Part shown: piece by piece, positions 36,804 to 48,342 of the stretch
Layout: every line of letters starts with the position of its first letter
How positions within the stretch are numbered: the stretch's first letter is position 1
From: Agelaius tricolor
Lineage: Eukaryota; Chordata; Aves; Passeriformes; Icteridae
Direction: 5' to 3'
Assembly (NCBI GenBank): GCA_023055355.1
Contig: JALJCS010000009.1
Location: 46,406,501-46,470,500 of the forward strand
DNA length: 64,000 bases
Made by a program: the position numbers and the translations under genes
Notes under the pieces: model-generated
Told to the model about the DNA's origin: nothing
What the model saw: only the letters and a program-made list of their open reading frames with translations
Database searches by the model: none

Positions 36804-39800
36804 ACAAAATCACTATTCCTATAAAAAAAAATCTTCAGAAATCTGGAGCTATCAGAGTTTAGTTTGGAAAAGGGTACATTTGGAGTGTTAAAAGAAAAGC
36901 ATGTGACAAATTAATTAAGGAATTTTAACTATTGGCAACTGATTCATGCCCTCTCTAAATATGTCCCAAGAATTAAGGGTATCATAAAGGTGTTTAGTGT
37001 GAGGGTTGATGACAATTCTATGCTGTAACCTACCCCTATCTGACCCCTAGAAAAATAATTTACAGAGATACTAATTCATGAAGGAAATTATTAAGCATTT
37101 TGCTTCTTTACCTGCTCTGTAATCAAGCTGCAATTTCCCATGATGTCTTCAATACCAAAAACTGTTCAATTAATTCCTTCAACATTGCAAACCAAGCGTG
37201 AATTACTTCCTTCAAATATTCACTCCTGAAGGAATATTGATTAGTGCACATTAGCTGGATAAGTAAATATCCAGTGTTTCTGGTCTCCATCAGGCTGATA
37301 CTTAAGGACTCTTGGCTCAAACATCTGTTTATGAATCCAAAACTGTGGGTCATGAATACTCCAGCATACAAGTTTGGCATTTGCTTTGCACAAACTTATA
37401 TCATGCTCCCAGTCACTTTGATTTGCAAAATGGCACCATTTTTTTGGACCTCTGGCAAGAATCAAAAGTCAGTGCAGTGAGCTTACAACGTTTGACTTTT
37501 TACCTGCTGGGATCAAAATGACAAAATTTTGCTCTACAAATTTTTTCCCTCCCATTTCAAGATGGAACTTCAGAGCCACTGAAAACCTCTGTGAGTTTTA
37601 GAGCCTCAGGAAAAAGCAGAAAGTAGCCCCATTCTTCATTTTAATTTTCACTTTTTAGTCATTTTTATAGCCCCAGCATTGCAGTCATCCCAGAGGTGGG
37701 ATGTCTGCAAGCAACCCCAGTGCTTGGGGAGCCTGGAGCACTGAGCAGCCAGTGGGCCCTCACAATGTCACTTGGTAAAAAGAGCCTGAAAAATTAAATT
37801 CATTTCATAACCCCATATTTTTCTTTTATTGCCCACAACCATAATCTTTTACTTCACTCAAATGGTATGCAGGAAAAAAGAGCAGTGGGAAGATACAGAT
37901 ATTAATGAGGTAATGGAAGAAATTACTTAAAAATAATTCTTGGAAAATTGATTTTCAAAAGTTATAGTTCTGGCTCCTCACTTTGCTCAGGTTTAAAGTT
38001 TTAGTAGCCACATTTTCAAGCTCAATTCAAGCACAACCTATGGACTAGCACTTAAATCATCTCCACTCAACCAAAAGGAGAATGCAACACCTTACAATAG
38101 ATTATCAAGTAATAAAACAACTCCAAAGTCTAGAGGACTGCCAGTCTTCAAATTTGATATATGCAAACCAGATCTATTTAAGTTCTGAAAGGGATCTCAG
38201 CAATAGATTAGGTGACAATAATGTTTACCAAGAAGCAGAGTGGGAAATACAAGATGACAGAGCAAATGACATTTTCATCATGCTTTAGCTTCAAGCACAA
38301 AACATGCTAGAATAATCCAGCAGTTAAAAGCACTGCTGTTAAGGAAACTACACCTAGAAAATTGATTCAAAAATCTACTGCCTTCTTGGTTCATCATCCT
38401 GACAAGTAGTTCATTATCCTTGATATTTGAGATTTGGAGAACCCCAAAATAACTTTAGAGACATCAATATAGAAAATATTTTTTATATAAGGAACTCTGG
38501 ACCAAGACAGATTTTTTTGCCCCCAGACACAAGTTATTCTCTGAGCACAAGGAAGTGGCATGCCAAAAGGGAAGCAAAAAGCCAACATAGTAATTTCTTA
38601 TGCCAACACTTCAGATGCTATCTGACAAATAATGTGCTGAGAACACAACTTTAAACAGCAGACAGGTGAATGCCAGTTGTTTTCCAACAGCAACAGGTGC
38701 AAGAAATCTTGAGGAAAGTGTTCATTATGGGCAAGGCTCAAATGAGGTACTTAAAAATTGTGGCTTAATTTAGGTCATTTATCATCCTCCTCAAAGGCCC
38801 TTTTGTACAATTGAATTTTGAAGTGCTTTGTTTGCTCTTAGATCATCACAGCTGCTGTGGTACCACTCCAAGCAGATGTTTCATAGACAGAGTGCCCAGC
38901 TCATTTCCAGTAGAAACTTCAGTTTTGCTCCTGGATGTGGATTTGGCTCTGCAGGTGCAACTGGGTCAGGGGTCTGCACAAATAAAGAGTCAGTGGTGGC
39001 AGACCCCAAACTGATTCCACTCTGGAGAGCTCCTGAATTTTTAGCTGTCATTTTTCCATTTGAAACAAGTGGATAATAAATCAGCTCAGATGATTGTTAT
39101 CTATCTCAGCTCTCTGCTGTGAAAATAAGAGGAAAATGGGATTCCCTGACTTTGCACTGTGGATTATTCCCCACATGGTACTTGTGTAAAGTGAAGGCTC
39201 ATCTCACCAGCTAACAAATAATTCCTGCACAGAAGCAGTGCTCACCTGGATGTGGCTCCTCTGCCTCCGTGGCTAAGAATGCACAGCCTGAGAGCAGGGA
39301 TGAGGTGCTGAGGGAATGCAGAAAACCCACTGGAGAAGTTTCTTCACTCTTCCAAAGAAAACTTCTAAGAATGTGCCTCCTCTGCACAATGCACTGAAAA
39401 TTCCTTGGCTGAAGAACCCGTCTGAAAAGGACATGTCTGTCATTTTGGGTTGGGCTCCACGGTGGGTTTGGATATAAGAATTGGAAAGGTGATGGGAGAA
39501 ATACATCCTTAAAATGAGCAAATGCTGTGCAGGTCAAACAGCTCTTGTAAAATGACCCATTAATAGCAGTCCTAGACTAGGAGGCACCTGAAAATTAGTA
39601 AAGTGCAGAATTAGCTCAAAACTGGCAGCTCATCTCCGTCTCACACGACATCTCTTCAGTTCCAGCAAGCAGGAGGGCAGAGACATTTAACAGATATTAC
39701 AGTTCTCTATTTAGACAGAGGTAGGATGACATAATCACATCCTTTGAAGGCAATGAGGCACTTTCCAGTCCATTAGCAAGGGAGAAGGGTGTCATTAGAC

Positions 39801-42800
39801 GATATCCATTAGAGAATTAGTCATTAAAAAAAGTTTAACTCCAGGAGCGATGATAACTTTTGCTCATGGCTCAAGAAGTTTTGAAGAGATCTCTGGCTTG
39901 GTATTACTTCTAAAAAATTGCAAAACCAGGTATGTTTTTGTTAAAGTTCACAAGAAAATACATATAATGGTAAGAGAGGGAAATCAATGTAAAAAAAAAG
40001 AAGAAAAATTTAATAGGGATTCAAAAGCCAAGTTTTAAGGAATATAATCCTATAATAATTGGTGCCCAATAATCACAATGTCATCTTTAATAAGGTAACA
40101 AGTTTAGACAATAAAAGTAACTGATATGTTAAAAGTAGATTTCTGTGAGATTTTTATCCTTGTTTTACAAAGCATATGTTATATGGATTCAGACTTTTCT
40201 GCTTCTCAAATAGGAAAAAGAAGGTCAGCAGATAGTCAATTGTGAAAACTTGCTTAATTAGGAATTTTTTGAGATAATTTCTAGGCAACTATCTCTTCAA
40301 CTTCAATTTAAATGTGACAATGGCTGATAATATTGATATGGATCATTGATAAAGTCCTTTGAAGAATAACAAAGGGTTTAAAAATATGTTGAAATCTTAG
40401 GATAAAAATTGAGATCTACAAAATTACTTTGCTGCAGTTGGCCAAGTTATACCGTAAGATACTTAGAGATGTCAGCTTGCTTATCTGTCTCAAAACTTTA
40501 AAGTACTTGGGTAAAGAAACTTAACATTAAGGATTATTTAAATCAATTAACAAAGGCTCAAGAGAGAAAACAGCTGGCAATTAAACCAGTTTCAGTTAAA
40601 ACAAATAACAGTTTGATTAACTCATTCAAAAGCTCATCACATAAGCAACTGGAACACAGCCCTGAGGGACATGGTACAATAGCTTCAAGTTTTTACCCTC
40701 CTAGAAATTGAGTGTTATGCCAACACAAGTTTCTAGACTCAACAGGCTGTTAACTGTGTGAAGTGTAACAGCCTGTGGAAAACAGGAGTTCCATCAAATT
40801 CATGTAACAGTCCCTTCTGGATTAAAACCCTGGGAATTCAAACCTGGGCCTGAAAAATGTTTGGAAGAAAAGAACACCCTCCCCAACTACTTTAAATAAA
40901 CCCACCTAATAGCCTCACCACCGCTGCATACTGTAATCTGCCACTTGAAATTATTAACATCTCTGGAGTCCAGTTTGTTAAATAAGGGGGAAGAAATGCT
41001 GGCTCTGTGCCTAGAAAACCTCAGCTCTTCCCAACAGCATCTCAGGCAACAATGCTTTTAGTTTCCATAGACTGTAACCACAGCTCGTCCTTTAACCCCA
41101 CTTTCCAGAGTTAAGTAGGGATGACGTTGATATCCAGCAGAAAATTTGAATTTCCTGTCGGCATGGGCTCTTGCACAAGCTGTCAGTTGTGGGTGAGGCA
41201 GAGAATTTATCTCCATCCTTATGAAGTCCTAAAACAATCATGAAAATCATTTCCTCTGCTTTCCAAACCCTCAAGGAACAGTTTCTTGAAAAGCACTTCC
41301 ATATGGTGGTAGGTACAGGGGAGGACTCATTTGGCCAGAGATTCCCCCTCTCTCAGACAACAGAAAGGTCCAAGATGCTTTTGTTGGGTCTTGATGATTA
41401 AGGTGTTCCAAGGTACTGCTTTTCTTCTCTCTGCCTAGAAACTCCCACTTCAGGAAGTTCCTAGATATAGAAAAATACATATGATTCATTAAGATTGAAA
41501 CGTCTCAATTTTCTTTTGCTGATCACTTATTAAAAAGTAAAAAATAGATATTAAATAGAGGAAATGTTCATTTTTCAGAAACTTGTTCTCATTGCCCTTT
41601 GTCTGCAGCAGGAGAGGAGTAAAGTTACAGTACCTCAGTTACCTCAGTGCTGTGAGGTGCAGATACAGAGATTTTAACCTGCCTAGTGCAGGCAAGAGTT
41701 ACTGGTCATCCCAAAAAGTTATATTTTCATTTGCTCTGCGTAGAGAGTAAGTTCATTAATATAAGAATAGCCAAAGACATCCTGTTCATCACATTTTTAA
41801 GCTATATACAATCTAAGAATGAAATTTGTCTAAATCATACCACAGTGAAATAAGAGTTTTATAAAACAAAAATCACAGTAAAATTTGGATTTTTTTTTTC
41901 TAGATAAAGAGACGTGGCCTAGTTTGCAAAAGACTGCTTATCTCACATTGAAAAATAAAATCCTTTGAGCACTTGCATCAGTGTGATAATTTCCAGCTGA
42001 AAATTGATGAAGAGCCATTTTGTTCAAAGCCTTACTTGTGGTGTGAATCCACTTACGAGTGCTGGAGAAAATGATGAGATTTCCCTTTCTCATTTACCTG
42101 ATGTCCCAATTCTATTAATTGCCCAGCAGGAGTAAAACTCCAGCCCTGCATCAGTTATTTGGCATCCTCATATCAATCTTGCTGGGGTCAGCAGGCTGTT
42201 CAGCATTTCATGGGGTGTTTTGAAGCACCAAAACTGAAGATACCCAGGCAGGGGGGGAGAAAAAAAGGGAGATTTTCTAACAGGTATAGGGGTGGTGAAT
42301 TGACTGAGCTGGGCTTCAGCACAGCACTAGCACCAAGCCCAGAGGCAGCTCTGGAAGGCTCAGGATGGCCTGCTGGGGTTCATCTCATTTTAGGGGGCTC
42401 CAAACAGAGCAAGAAGCCTCAAAAAGGGCATTGGGGTTTTCTTCAAATAAGCACAGCACTCTTTATTATCCTCAAACTCTCTGCTCTTGGTTGGCTGGGA
42501 AAGCAGAGAAAGCAAAAAAGAGGGAAAAAAATTAAAAACCAACAAAATGCCAGGATCAGCTTGTGCATCCTACAGAGGCAAGGAAAGGAGACAAGGGTGT
42601 GGATCTAGAAGAATCACTGGAGGAGAGCCCCAGGAAGCAAATCTTCTACCTTAAAGAAATGGATTTGTATTCACTTTTTAACATTTGGTGGGTCTGTCAT
42701 GGAGCTAATTGGAAAAGGGACTGAAAGTATCCATCTTTCCTCTGTGACTAGAATTATGAATAATAATAAGAATAAAATACAGAGTTATAATGTCATTAAG

Positions 42801-42968
42801 ACTAAAAAACGTATCATATAAACAGCACAAACCAAAGAGATAAGATTTAAATGAACCGTTTGAAGAGTTCTGCATTTTTAAATACAATGTTGTAGCTGCT
42901 TTAAACTTTACCTTCAGTGAGTGCAAAATAATTTGTTTCTTCTGTCCCTGCTAACTGGGACTGGACTA
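36804..42968. other. unique non-coding DNA
   Basis: No known repeat or gene is recognised. Open frames at 38082-38288 and 38427-38654 (plus) have a mixed, protein-like composition but match nothing I know. A minus-strand 108-codon frame at 39211-39537 has acceptor- and donor-like borders around 39244-39285 but overlaps no other support. The plus frame at 42159-42608 lacks an ATG at its start. Confidence 0.5.
40742..40776. repeat. 11-bp perfect hairpin, 13-nt loop
   Basis: ACAGGCTGTTA (40742-40752) and TAACAGCCTGT (40766-40776) are exact reverse complements. A small stem-loop with no associated gene; it may be chance. Confidence 0.9.
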
Positions 42969-43380
42969 TCACAGAACCACAGAATCCTTAGGGTTGGAAG
43001 GGATCTCTGGAGGCCACCAAGGCAGAGTCACCTGGAGCAGGTGACACAGGAACACACCCAGGTGGGGTTTGAATGTCTCCTGAGAGGGAGACTCCACAAT
43101 CTCTCCGGGCAGCTGTTCCAGTGCTCTGCCACCCTCAGAGAGAAGAAGCTCTTCCTCACTTTGTTGTGTTTTAATTTATGGCCTTTGCTCCTCATCCTGT
43201 CACTGATCACCATCCTCTTGGCATTGACTTTGAGATATTTAAATGCAATAATGAGATCCCCTCTCAGTCTGCCCTTCCCTGGACTGAATAAGCCCAGCCT
43301 CAAAAGAGAGGTGCTCCCTCATCATTTTTGTGGCTGGATTTTGGTCTGCTGGAGCCTCTCCTGTAGCTCCTTGTCTTTCT
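42969..43380 (-). mobile_element. CR1 LINE, 3' fragment, minus orientation
   Basis: On the plus strand the copy begins with TCACAGAACCACAGAATCC, the complement of the ATTCTGTG-type 3' terminal repeat of CR1. It continues with GGTTGGAAGGGATC, CCTGGAGCAGGTGAC, GGGCAGCTGTTCCAGTGCTC and TCTTTGTGGC-like words typical of avian CR1. Read on the minus strand, 43303-43028 gives a piece with GDLIIAFKYLK and a later HWNSCPE, the pattern of the C-terminal end of the CR1 reverse-transcriptase protein (ORF2p). The 5' end is truncated near 43380, as is usual. The open frames on both strands here are repeat-derived. Confidence 0.93.
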
Positions 43381-46134
43381 ATTTAGATATTTTGGTTGAG
43401 AATTTCTGAGGCAGAGCTGTTACACAGACCTTTTGTCAAGTTATACACAGGCAGAAAAGACAGAGATGACACAGGCTGTGACAAGATATCCTGAGAGTGG
43501 GGATTCTGAATATTGTGTGGGAAAAATTCAATATAAATGGGTACAGGCTCCATTTAAATTCTTTACTATTTGCAAGACAGGAAAAAAAGAATTCTTCCTT
43601 CAGTATATCTAAGCTGATTGCAGTTTACTGCAGAATTTTGGACTGGAATTAATTAGAGTTAGCAACTTTGATTTCCTTTGTAAAGCAGGATGCATTTAAA
43701 TGGAATCACTGGGGAGAGGTAGGAAGAAGATCACAACAGGCTGACAAGTTTTGCCTGAAAGGTTCTCCCAGCAAGCTGCACGAACCCCTTCAGCAGGGGG
43801 TGGCTCAGACAATTTGGCTGCTGGAGTCAGAAGTGAAATCACAACCACATCTGGCTGATCTTTAAATGTCAGCAGTGCCTGCAGTGAAACTGTGGCCCCA
43901 GAGAACTGAAAACAAACAAGCTCAGGTACCTGGTGCAGTACCAGGGGTTTGATGTTCCTGTGCTGTTTGGAAGGAGGGAGGGGAAGAATTAAACCTGTGG
44001 CCTCAGAGTATTGCTGTGCTGCATTCTGCCTCAGCTCTGCCATCTTAACAATTATCTACTGCAAACTGGGTCAGGCTGGAACAGAAACAATATAATACAG
44101 CATTTTACATTCCAGGGAGCAGGCACCACAGCTGTCTAACCCCTTTTTTCCCCCCCATTAATGCCCATGTTCCTTTCTAATCCATGAATTAGAGTGGAAC
44201 ATCCATCTAATCTTTGGAACAGGCTGTAAAATTGTATGTTAAATGTGATAAAAGTACATCAGGAGCTTATTTTTCTCAATCCTGACAAGTTTGGGGAGTT
44301 TCTTTCTGATGGTTAACACCTACCTTGCTGAAGCTAAGTTAATCAATTGCCTGTGTAACATTTAAGGCCTATCAATTTATTTTTGGACAAAGCTAATCTT
44401 GATCTTGGGTTCATATAACTGAAGTTCAGCAATATCTATTTACTGATACCAGCTGCTGCCTTTCCTCCTTTTTCTCTTTGGCTTTGGAAGAATAAACTCT
44501 GATGTGGCCATGAGAACAGGGAGGTGAAACCATTTACAGAATTATCCTCTACCTTTCAGTTATTTCCATTAAATTTGGTCAGAGACACTAAGGTGGAGTC
44601 ACTTGAGGTTTTTTGGGTGGAAAAAATACATCTCTTTTAAAATAATAATAACTTTCCCCAGCATCTGTATAAAGGTAAAACAGATATACTAATAAAGAGA
44701 TAGTATAACATATTATGAAGTTAAAAAAGAAAGAAAAATCTTTTAAAATTCTATGTGTTTAAACTACCATTCTTAGCACTCTGGACATTTGAAATTATAA
44801 ACTGGGTCAGGGTCAGACAGATGGTTTAAAAACCCTAAAACTTACTAAATGTTCATTCCAAATACTAAATTTAATAATCAATGTTTTACATCTCTTTGTG
44901 GTTTTTTCCCCAGAGTAACAAGTATCTCTGCCATGACAGCAGTTTTATCTCAGGTTCAGTTGCACATTTAGCTTGTGATTAAAAACAGGATGTTTAAAAA
45001 GTGTTTTGTTTAGTAGAGTAAATAAGAAACAAAGCCTGAAAACTCTAATAGTATTACACAAATCTCTCTGAATAAACCTATAAAAATGAAACAAAAAAAC
45101 ACAAAGAGTCACAAGCTTATTTGGAGCACCAAATAAAGAGGTAATAAGACAGCAGTATTCTCATCTTCAATGTTTTTGTGCTTTCAGAACTACCCATTGG
45201 GCACTTTTTTTTTCATGTTTTCACACTAAACTTGAGGCTCACATATATGAAAAAGTGAATATCATACAGTTTTCCTGTTCTGTTATCCTCACCCATCTCC
45301 AGCCAGCATTTCCTATGGAATCATGCAAGATATCTTGGGACTGATCCCTTGCTCTAATTTTGGCCAAAAGGATACTTTCCTGATGATTGTTTGTCCATAC
45401 TGAAAACTTCCATTAGAAGCAAGAGGTCTAAAGTGATCCTGTCTAAACACTCTCAAGCAGCCTTACTCCTGAATCATGTTTATTTTCCCCTTGGTACAGC
45501 CTTGCATCACGAGTTCTGGTGTTTTCCCACCTCTTCATCCTGTAGCAGTCAAAGTTCCCATATTTTTTGCCAGCCCCCCTGCTGTTTACATGACTGGAGG
45601 TGATGGAATCTCACTGCTCACAGGTCTTTCTGCTGTCTCCTGGTGATGACTCTCAGCATGGCTTCTCCACCACTTTTCTCCTCTCTCCAACATCTTTGAA
45701 AAGGGCCAAGCTTTTCCACTTTGCTGCTGCTGTCACAAAAAAAAATCACAGTACTGAGTATTTTCCTCTCTTTCCTCTTAGATTCAACCAATTCCCAGTT
45801 ATTTTCACTCTACCCTTAACAGAGCCAAATATCCCCTTCCAGTGCAGACAACAAAATCTTTCATTCTTGTTTTAATTTTCTCACCTTAACAAATTACCTT
45901 CCTTTCTACAATGCTGCCCACTACACATACCAAAAACAGGGCATACAAAACCCACTTTCTTCAAAATTGGGGTTTAACTTGACATTTCTTTGAATTAATA
46001 GCCCTGAAACTCTTGCTTGAAAAGAAGCGACACACTGATGTTTCTCTGTACTCCACTGCCTACTTTTTAGGAATTGGGACGCATTATTGTCAGGGCTATC
46101 AAGTACTGTAGAATTTGAAAAGCATTTCCTTTGC
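43381..46134. other. unique non-coding DNA
   Basis: No further repeat is recognised. A 115-codon minus-strand frame (44043-43696) starts at an ATG with A at -3 and G at +4, but resembles no known protein. The stretch about 44220-44460 is non-repetitive with several TAATC and TCAATT words and may be a conserved element. Confidence 0.5.
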
Positions 46135-46162
46135 AAAAAAAAAAAAAAAAAAAGAAAGAAAG
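46135..46162 (+). repeat. poly(A) followed by (GAAA)n
   Basis: Nineteen A residues and then GAAAGAAAG. It looks like a retroposon tail, but no element body is recognised upstream. Confidence 0.93.
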
Positions 46163-48256
46163 TTGTTGAAATATCACAAAGAAAGATTGATTCATCTCTC
46201 AAGAAAAAGTCACTGCTGTCTCATGGGTAGTTTTGGCAAAATCATCTACTTGGATTAATATCAAATGCTTACTTCCTCCTTCCCTTCCCTCCTTCCCCAA
46301 CTGACTACTTAGTCCTAGAGAGTGAGGCATATGAAAATCCATGTTTTCTTGAGGGCTTCTCTGTTTCTGAAATTATATCCTGCCATTGGAGACCAATAAA
46401 ACTGCAAAACTTTGTGTAAATTGCTGTTGGGTTGGAAAATTACTGATTTTGCAAGCAAAGGATGTGACTTTATATGGTAAACAAGCATCATTCATTCTGG
46501 CCTAATCTAAAATAATACAAGGCTTCAGAGACAAAATGGAAACAAAAAAAGGAGAAGAAACAGGGAAAGAAATCCAGGTGTCCAAGACCAGTTACTAAAA
46601 AACCTAAAAGTCAACTAAATGTAATATTGAATAATTTGGTGTCAATTACCTTTGCTGAGGCCACGTAGGACCCACAGGCAGTGAGTTGGAGACAGAGTCC
46701 AAGCCATGAGTAGTTATACACACATATATTCTTGGCATTACTTTTATATTTAATCTTATTTCTGACTTAGCTTTTAGGAAGAAGAAAAATTTACTCTGCA
46801 TTCATGTGCATTCAAGTGTTCTTCTGCCTATTGTGCTGCTGATTACTTTGTTTATAAAATAATAAACTTTTCTGAGTAATTTTTTTTCCTCATGTGCCAG
46901 CAGCAGTGCTGTAGTTTATATTATTTAGGATCAGCTATGTTTTGGGCTATGAATTATACAGAGATCAGGGTAATAAGCAAAGTCATTCTTTATCTTTCTC
47001 AGTGAGAATAAAATTTCTTGTCTTCTTTCCAAAGCGTTAATTTTTGAAAATGAACAGAGTCAGCAATCAAAGCATCCTTTGCTTGCCAAAGAAATAAATT
47101 TTCGTGTATCACATGGGGTTTTGCAGTTTTTAACTGAGTTGCAAAGAAGAAATCACACTTGACGAGCCATCCAAATTACTGTAGATTTACAATTCAACCA
47201 GTAAATAAAGACTTTTGTTGCTAGAAAGTCTTACAGCCCTAATACATCTTTTATCTTTCTGTGAGTGATTCTTTAAGGGTCAGACATGAATTCCCAGGGA
47301 TGAGCTAAGTGTTGTGAGAAAAGAGAGCATTTCCCTTCATGGCTATCAGCTGTGTTGTCAAATTCACCCCTGGACAAAACATCCAGATAGTCCTGCTGAG
47401 TGGAATAATCAATTTCTTCTCCAGAAATTCTTTGGTTCACAGTCTCAGCAGCTGCTCTGGTTTCTGTGTTTGCCTACTTGGCACAAAATCTGTCACCATT
47501 TTCAGTTCAAAATGTGTATTTTTTCTCTACATTTTCATCAGTGTCCTCTTGTGTCTCCATCCCTGTTGTTTTCCTTCACTTTCATCCATCCCTTTAGAAT
47601 TAAGTAGTCTAAAATCTACTGCCACCCAATTAAAAGTCAACAATGTGTTTATCCACCACACACCGAGAGGTCTGTCCTGGGCAAGTTATTGCTGTAAAAT
47701 AAATATATAAACACCATAAAGATTTTATCAGGTGAATAACTGATCGGATGGGATGCAGAAATAAGAGAATAAAGAGAAGAGAAAGACAAAGAGAATAGCT
47801 TCACTACAGAAAAGATCTTAATGCTACACAAAAATTAGAAATGTCTTCTCTTCACAAACCTGATATTTTCTTCCCTTCCCTGACACAGTATTCATGTTGG
47901 TAAGCACAGGGATTTCTCACATAGAAGTAGAAATAAAGAAAATTCTTCAGCTGAGGGAGAAAAGAAGATAAGGGAGAAAAAAGCCTCAGGGCACATGGCA
48001 ACCTGTCAACACATGGAATAAACAGTGATGAAAGCCAGACTCGTGGTCCAGACTGCTCCCAGCACAGATTCTGCATTAGGAAGGCAAGGTTGGAATGGCC
48101 CTTCATGCCAGGAGGGCCGCAGAAGAGAAATGGAACAAAGCCCTCCTGACAAGGAGCACCCCTGCTGGTTAGGGTTTGCAACTGCTGCTTTCAGAAGAAT
48201 TTCTAAGTTTTCTCATTGCTGTTTGAGGTCTTTTGTCTTTCTTCCATCCTTCTTGA
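46163..48256. other. unique non-coding DNA
   Basis: Nothing beyond AT-rich unique sequence is seen. Overlapping open frames at 47314-47710 (plus, two phases) look like chance. Confidence 0.55.
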
Positions 48257-48342
48257 TTTTTTTTTTTTTTTTGGAGGGGGTGTTCATTTGTTTGTGCATT
48301 TGGTTTTTTGGGTTTTTTGGTTGGTTTTTTGGGGTTTTTTTT
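48257..48342 (+). repeat. T-rich / G-T-rich low-complexity tract
   Basis: A run of 16 T is followed by GGAGGGGG and then alternating T runs and G runs (TTTTTTGGG units). On the minus strand it is an A/C-rich tract. It creates artefactual phenylalanine-rich and lysine-rich frames. Confidence 0.92.

Noticed and set aside
39211..39537. 108-codon minus-strand frame with acceptor/donor-like borders around a 42-bp piece
   Set aside because: The proposed exon is tiny, two phases are open, and no partner exon could be found.
40848..40862. GAATTCAAACCTGG, resembling a tRNA T-loop/B box
   Set aside because: No matching A box, acceptor stem or anticodon arm could be drawn around it.
42159..42608. 149-codon plus-strand open frame
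   Set aside because: The upstream end is a TTG, not ATG. The lysine-rich end comes from an A/G-rich stretch, and no family resemblance was found.
42921..43409. 162-codon plus-strand and overlapping 91-codon minus-strand frames
   Set aside because: Both lie in the CR1 fragment. The minus one is a remnant of the CR1 protein's C-terminal region, and the plus one is its antisense shadow.
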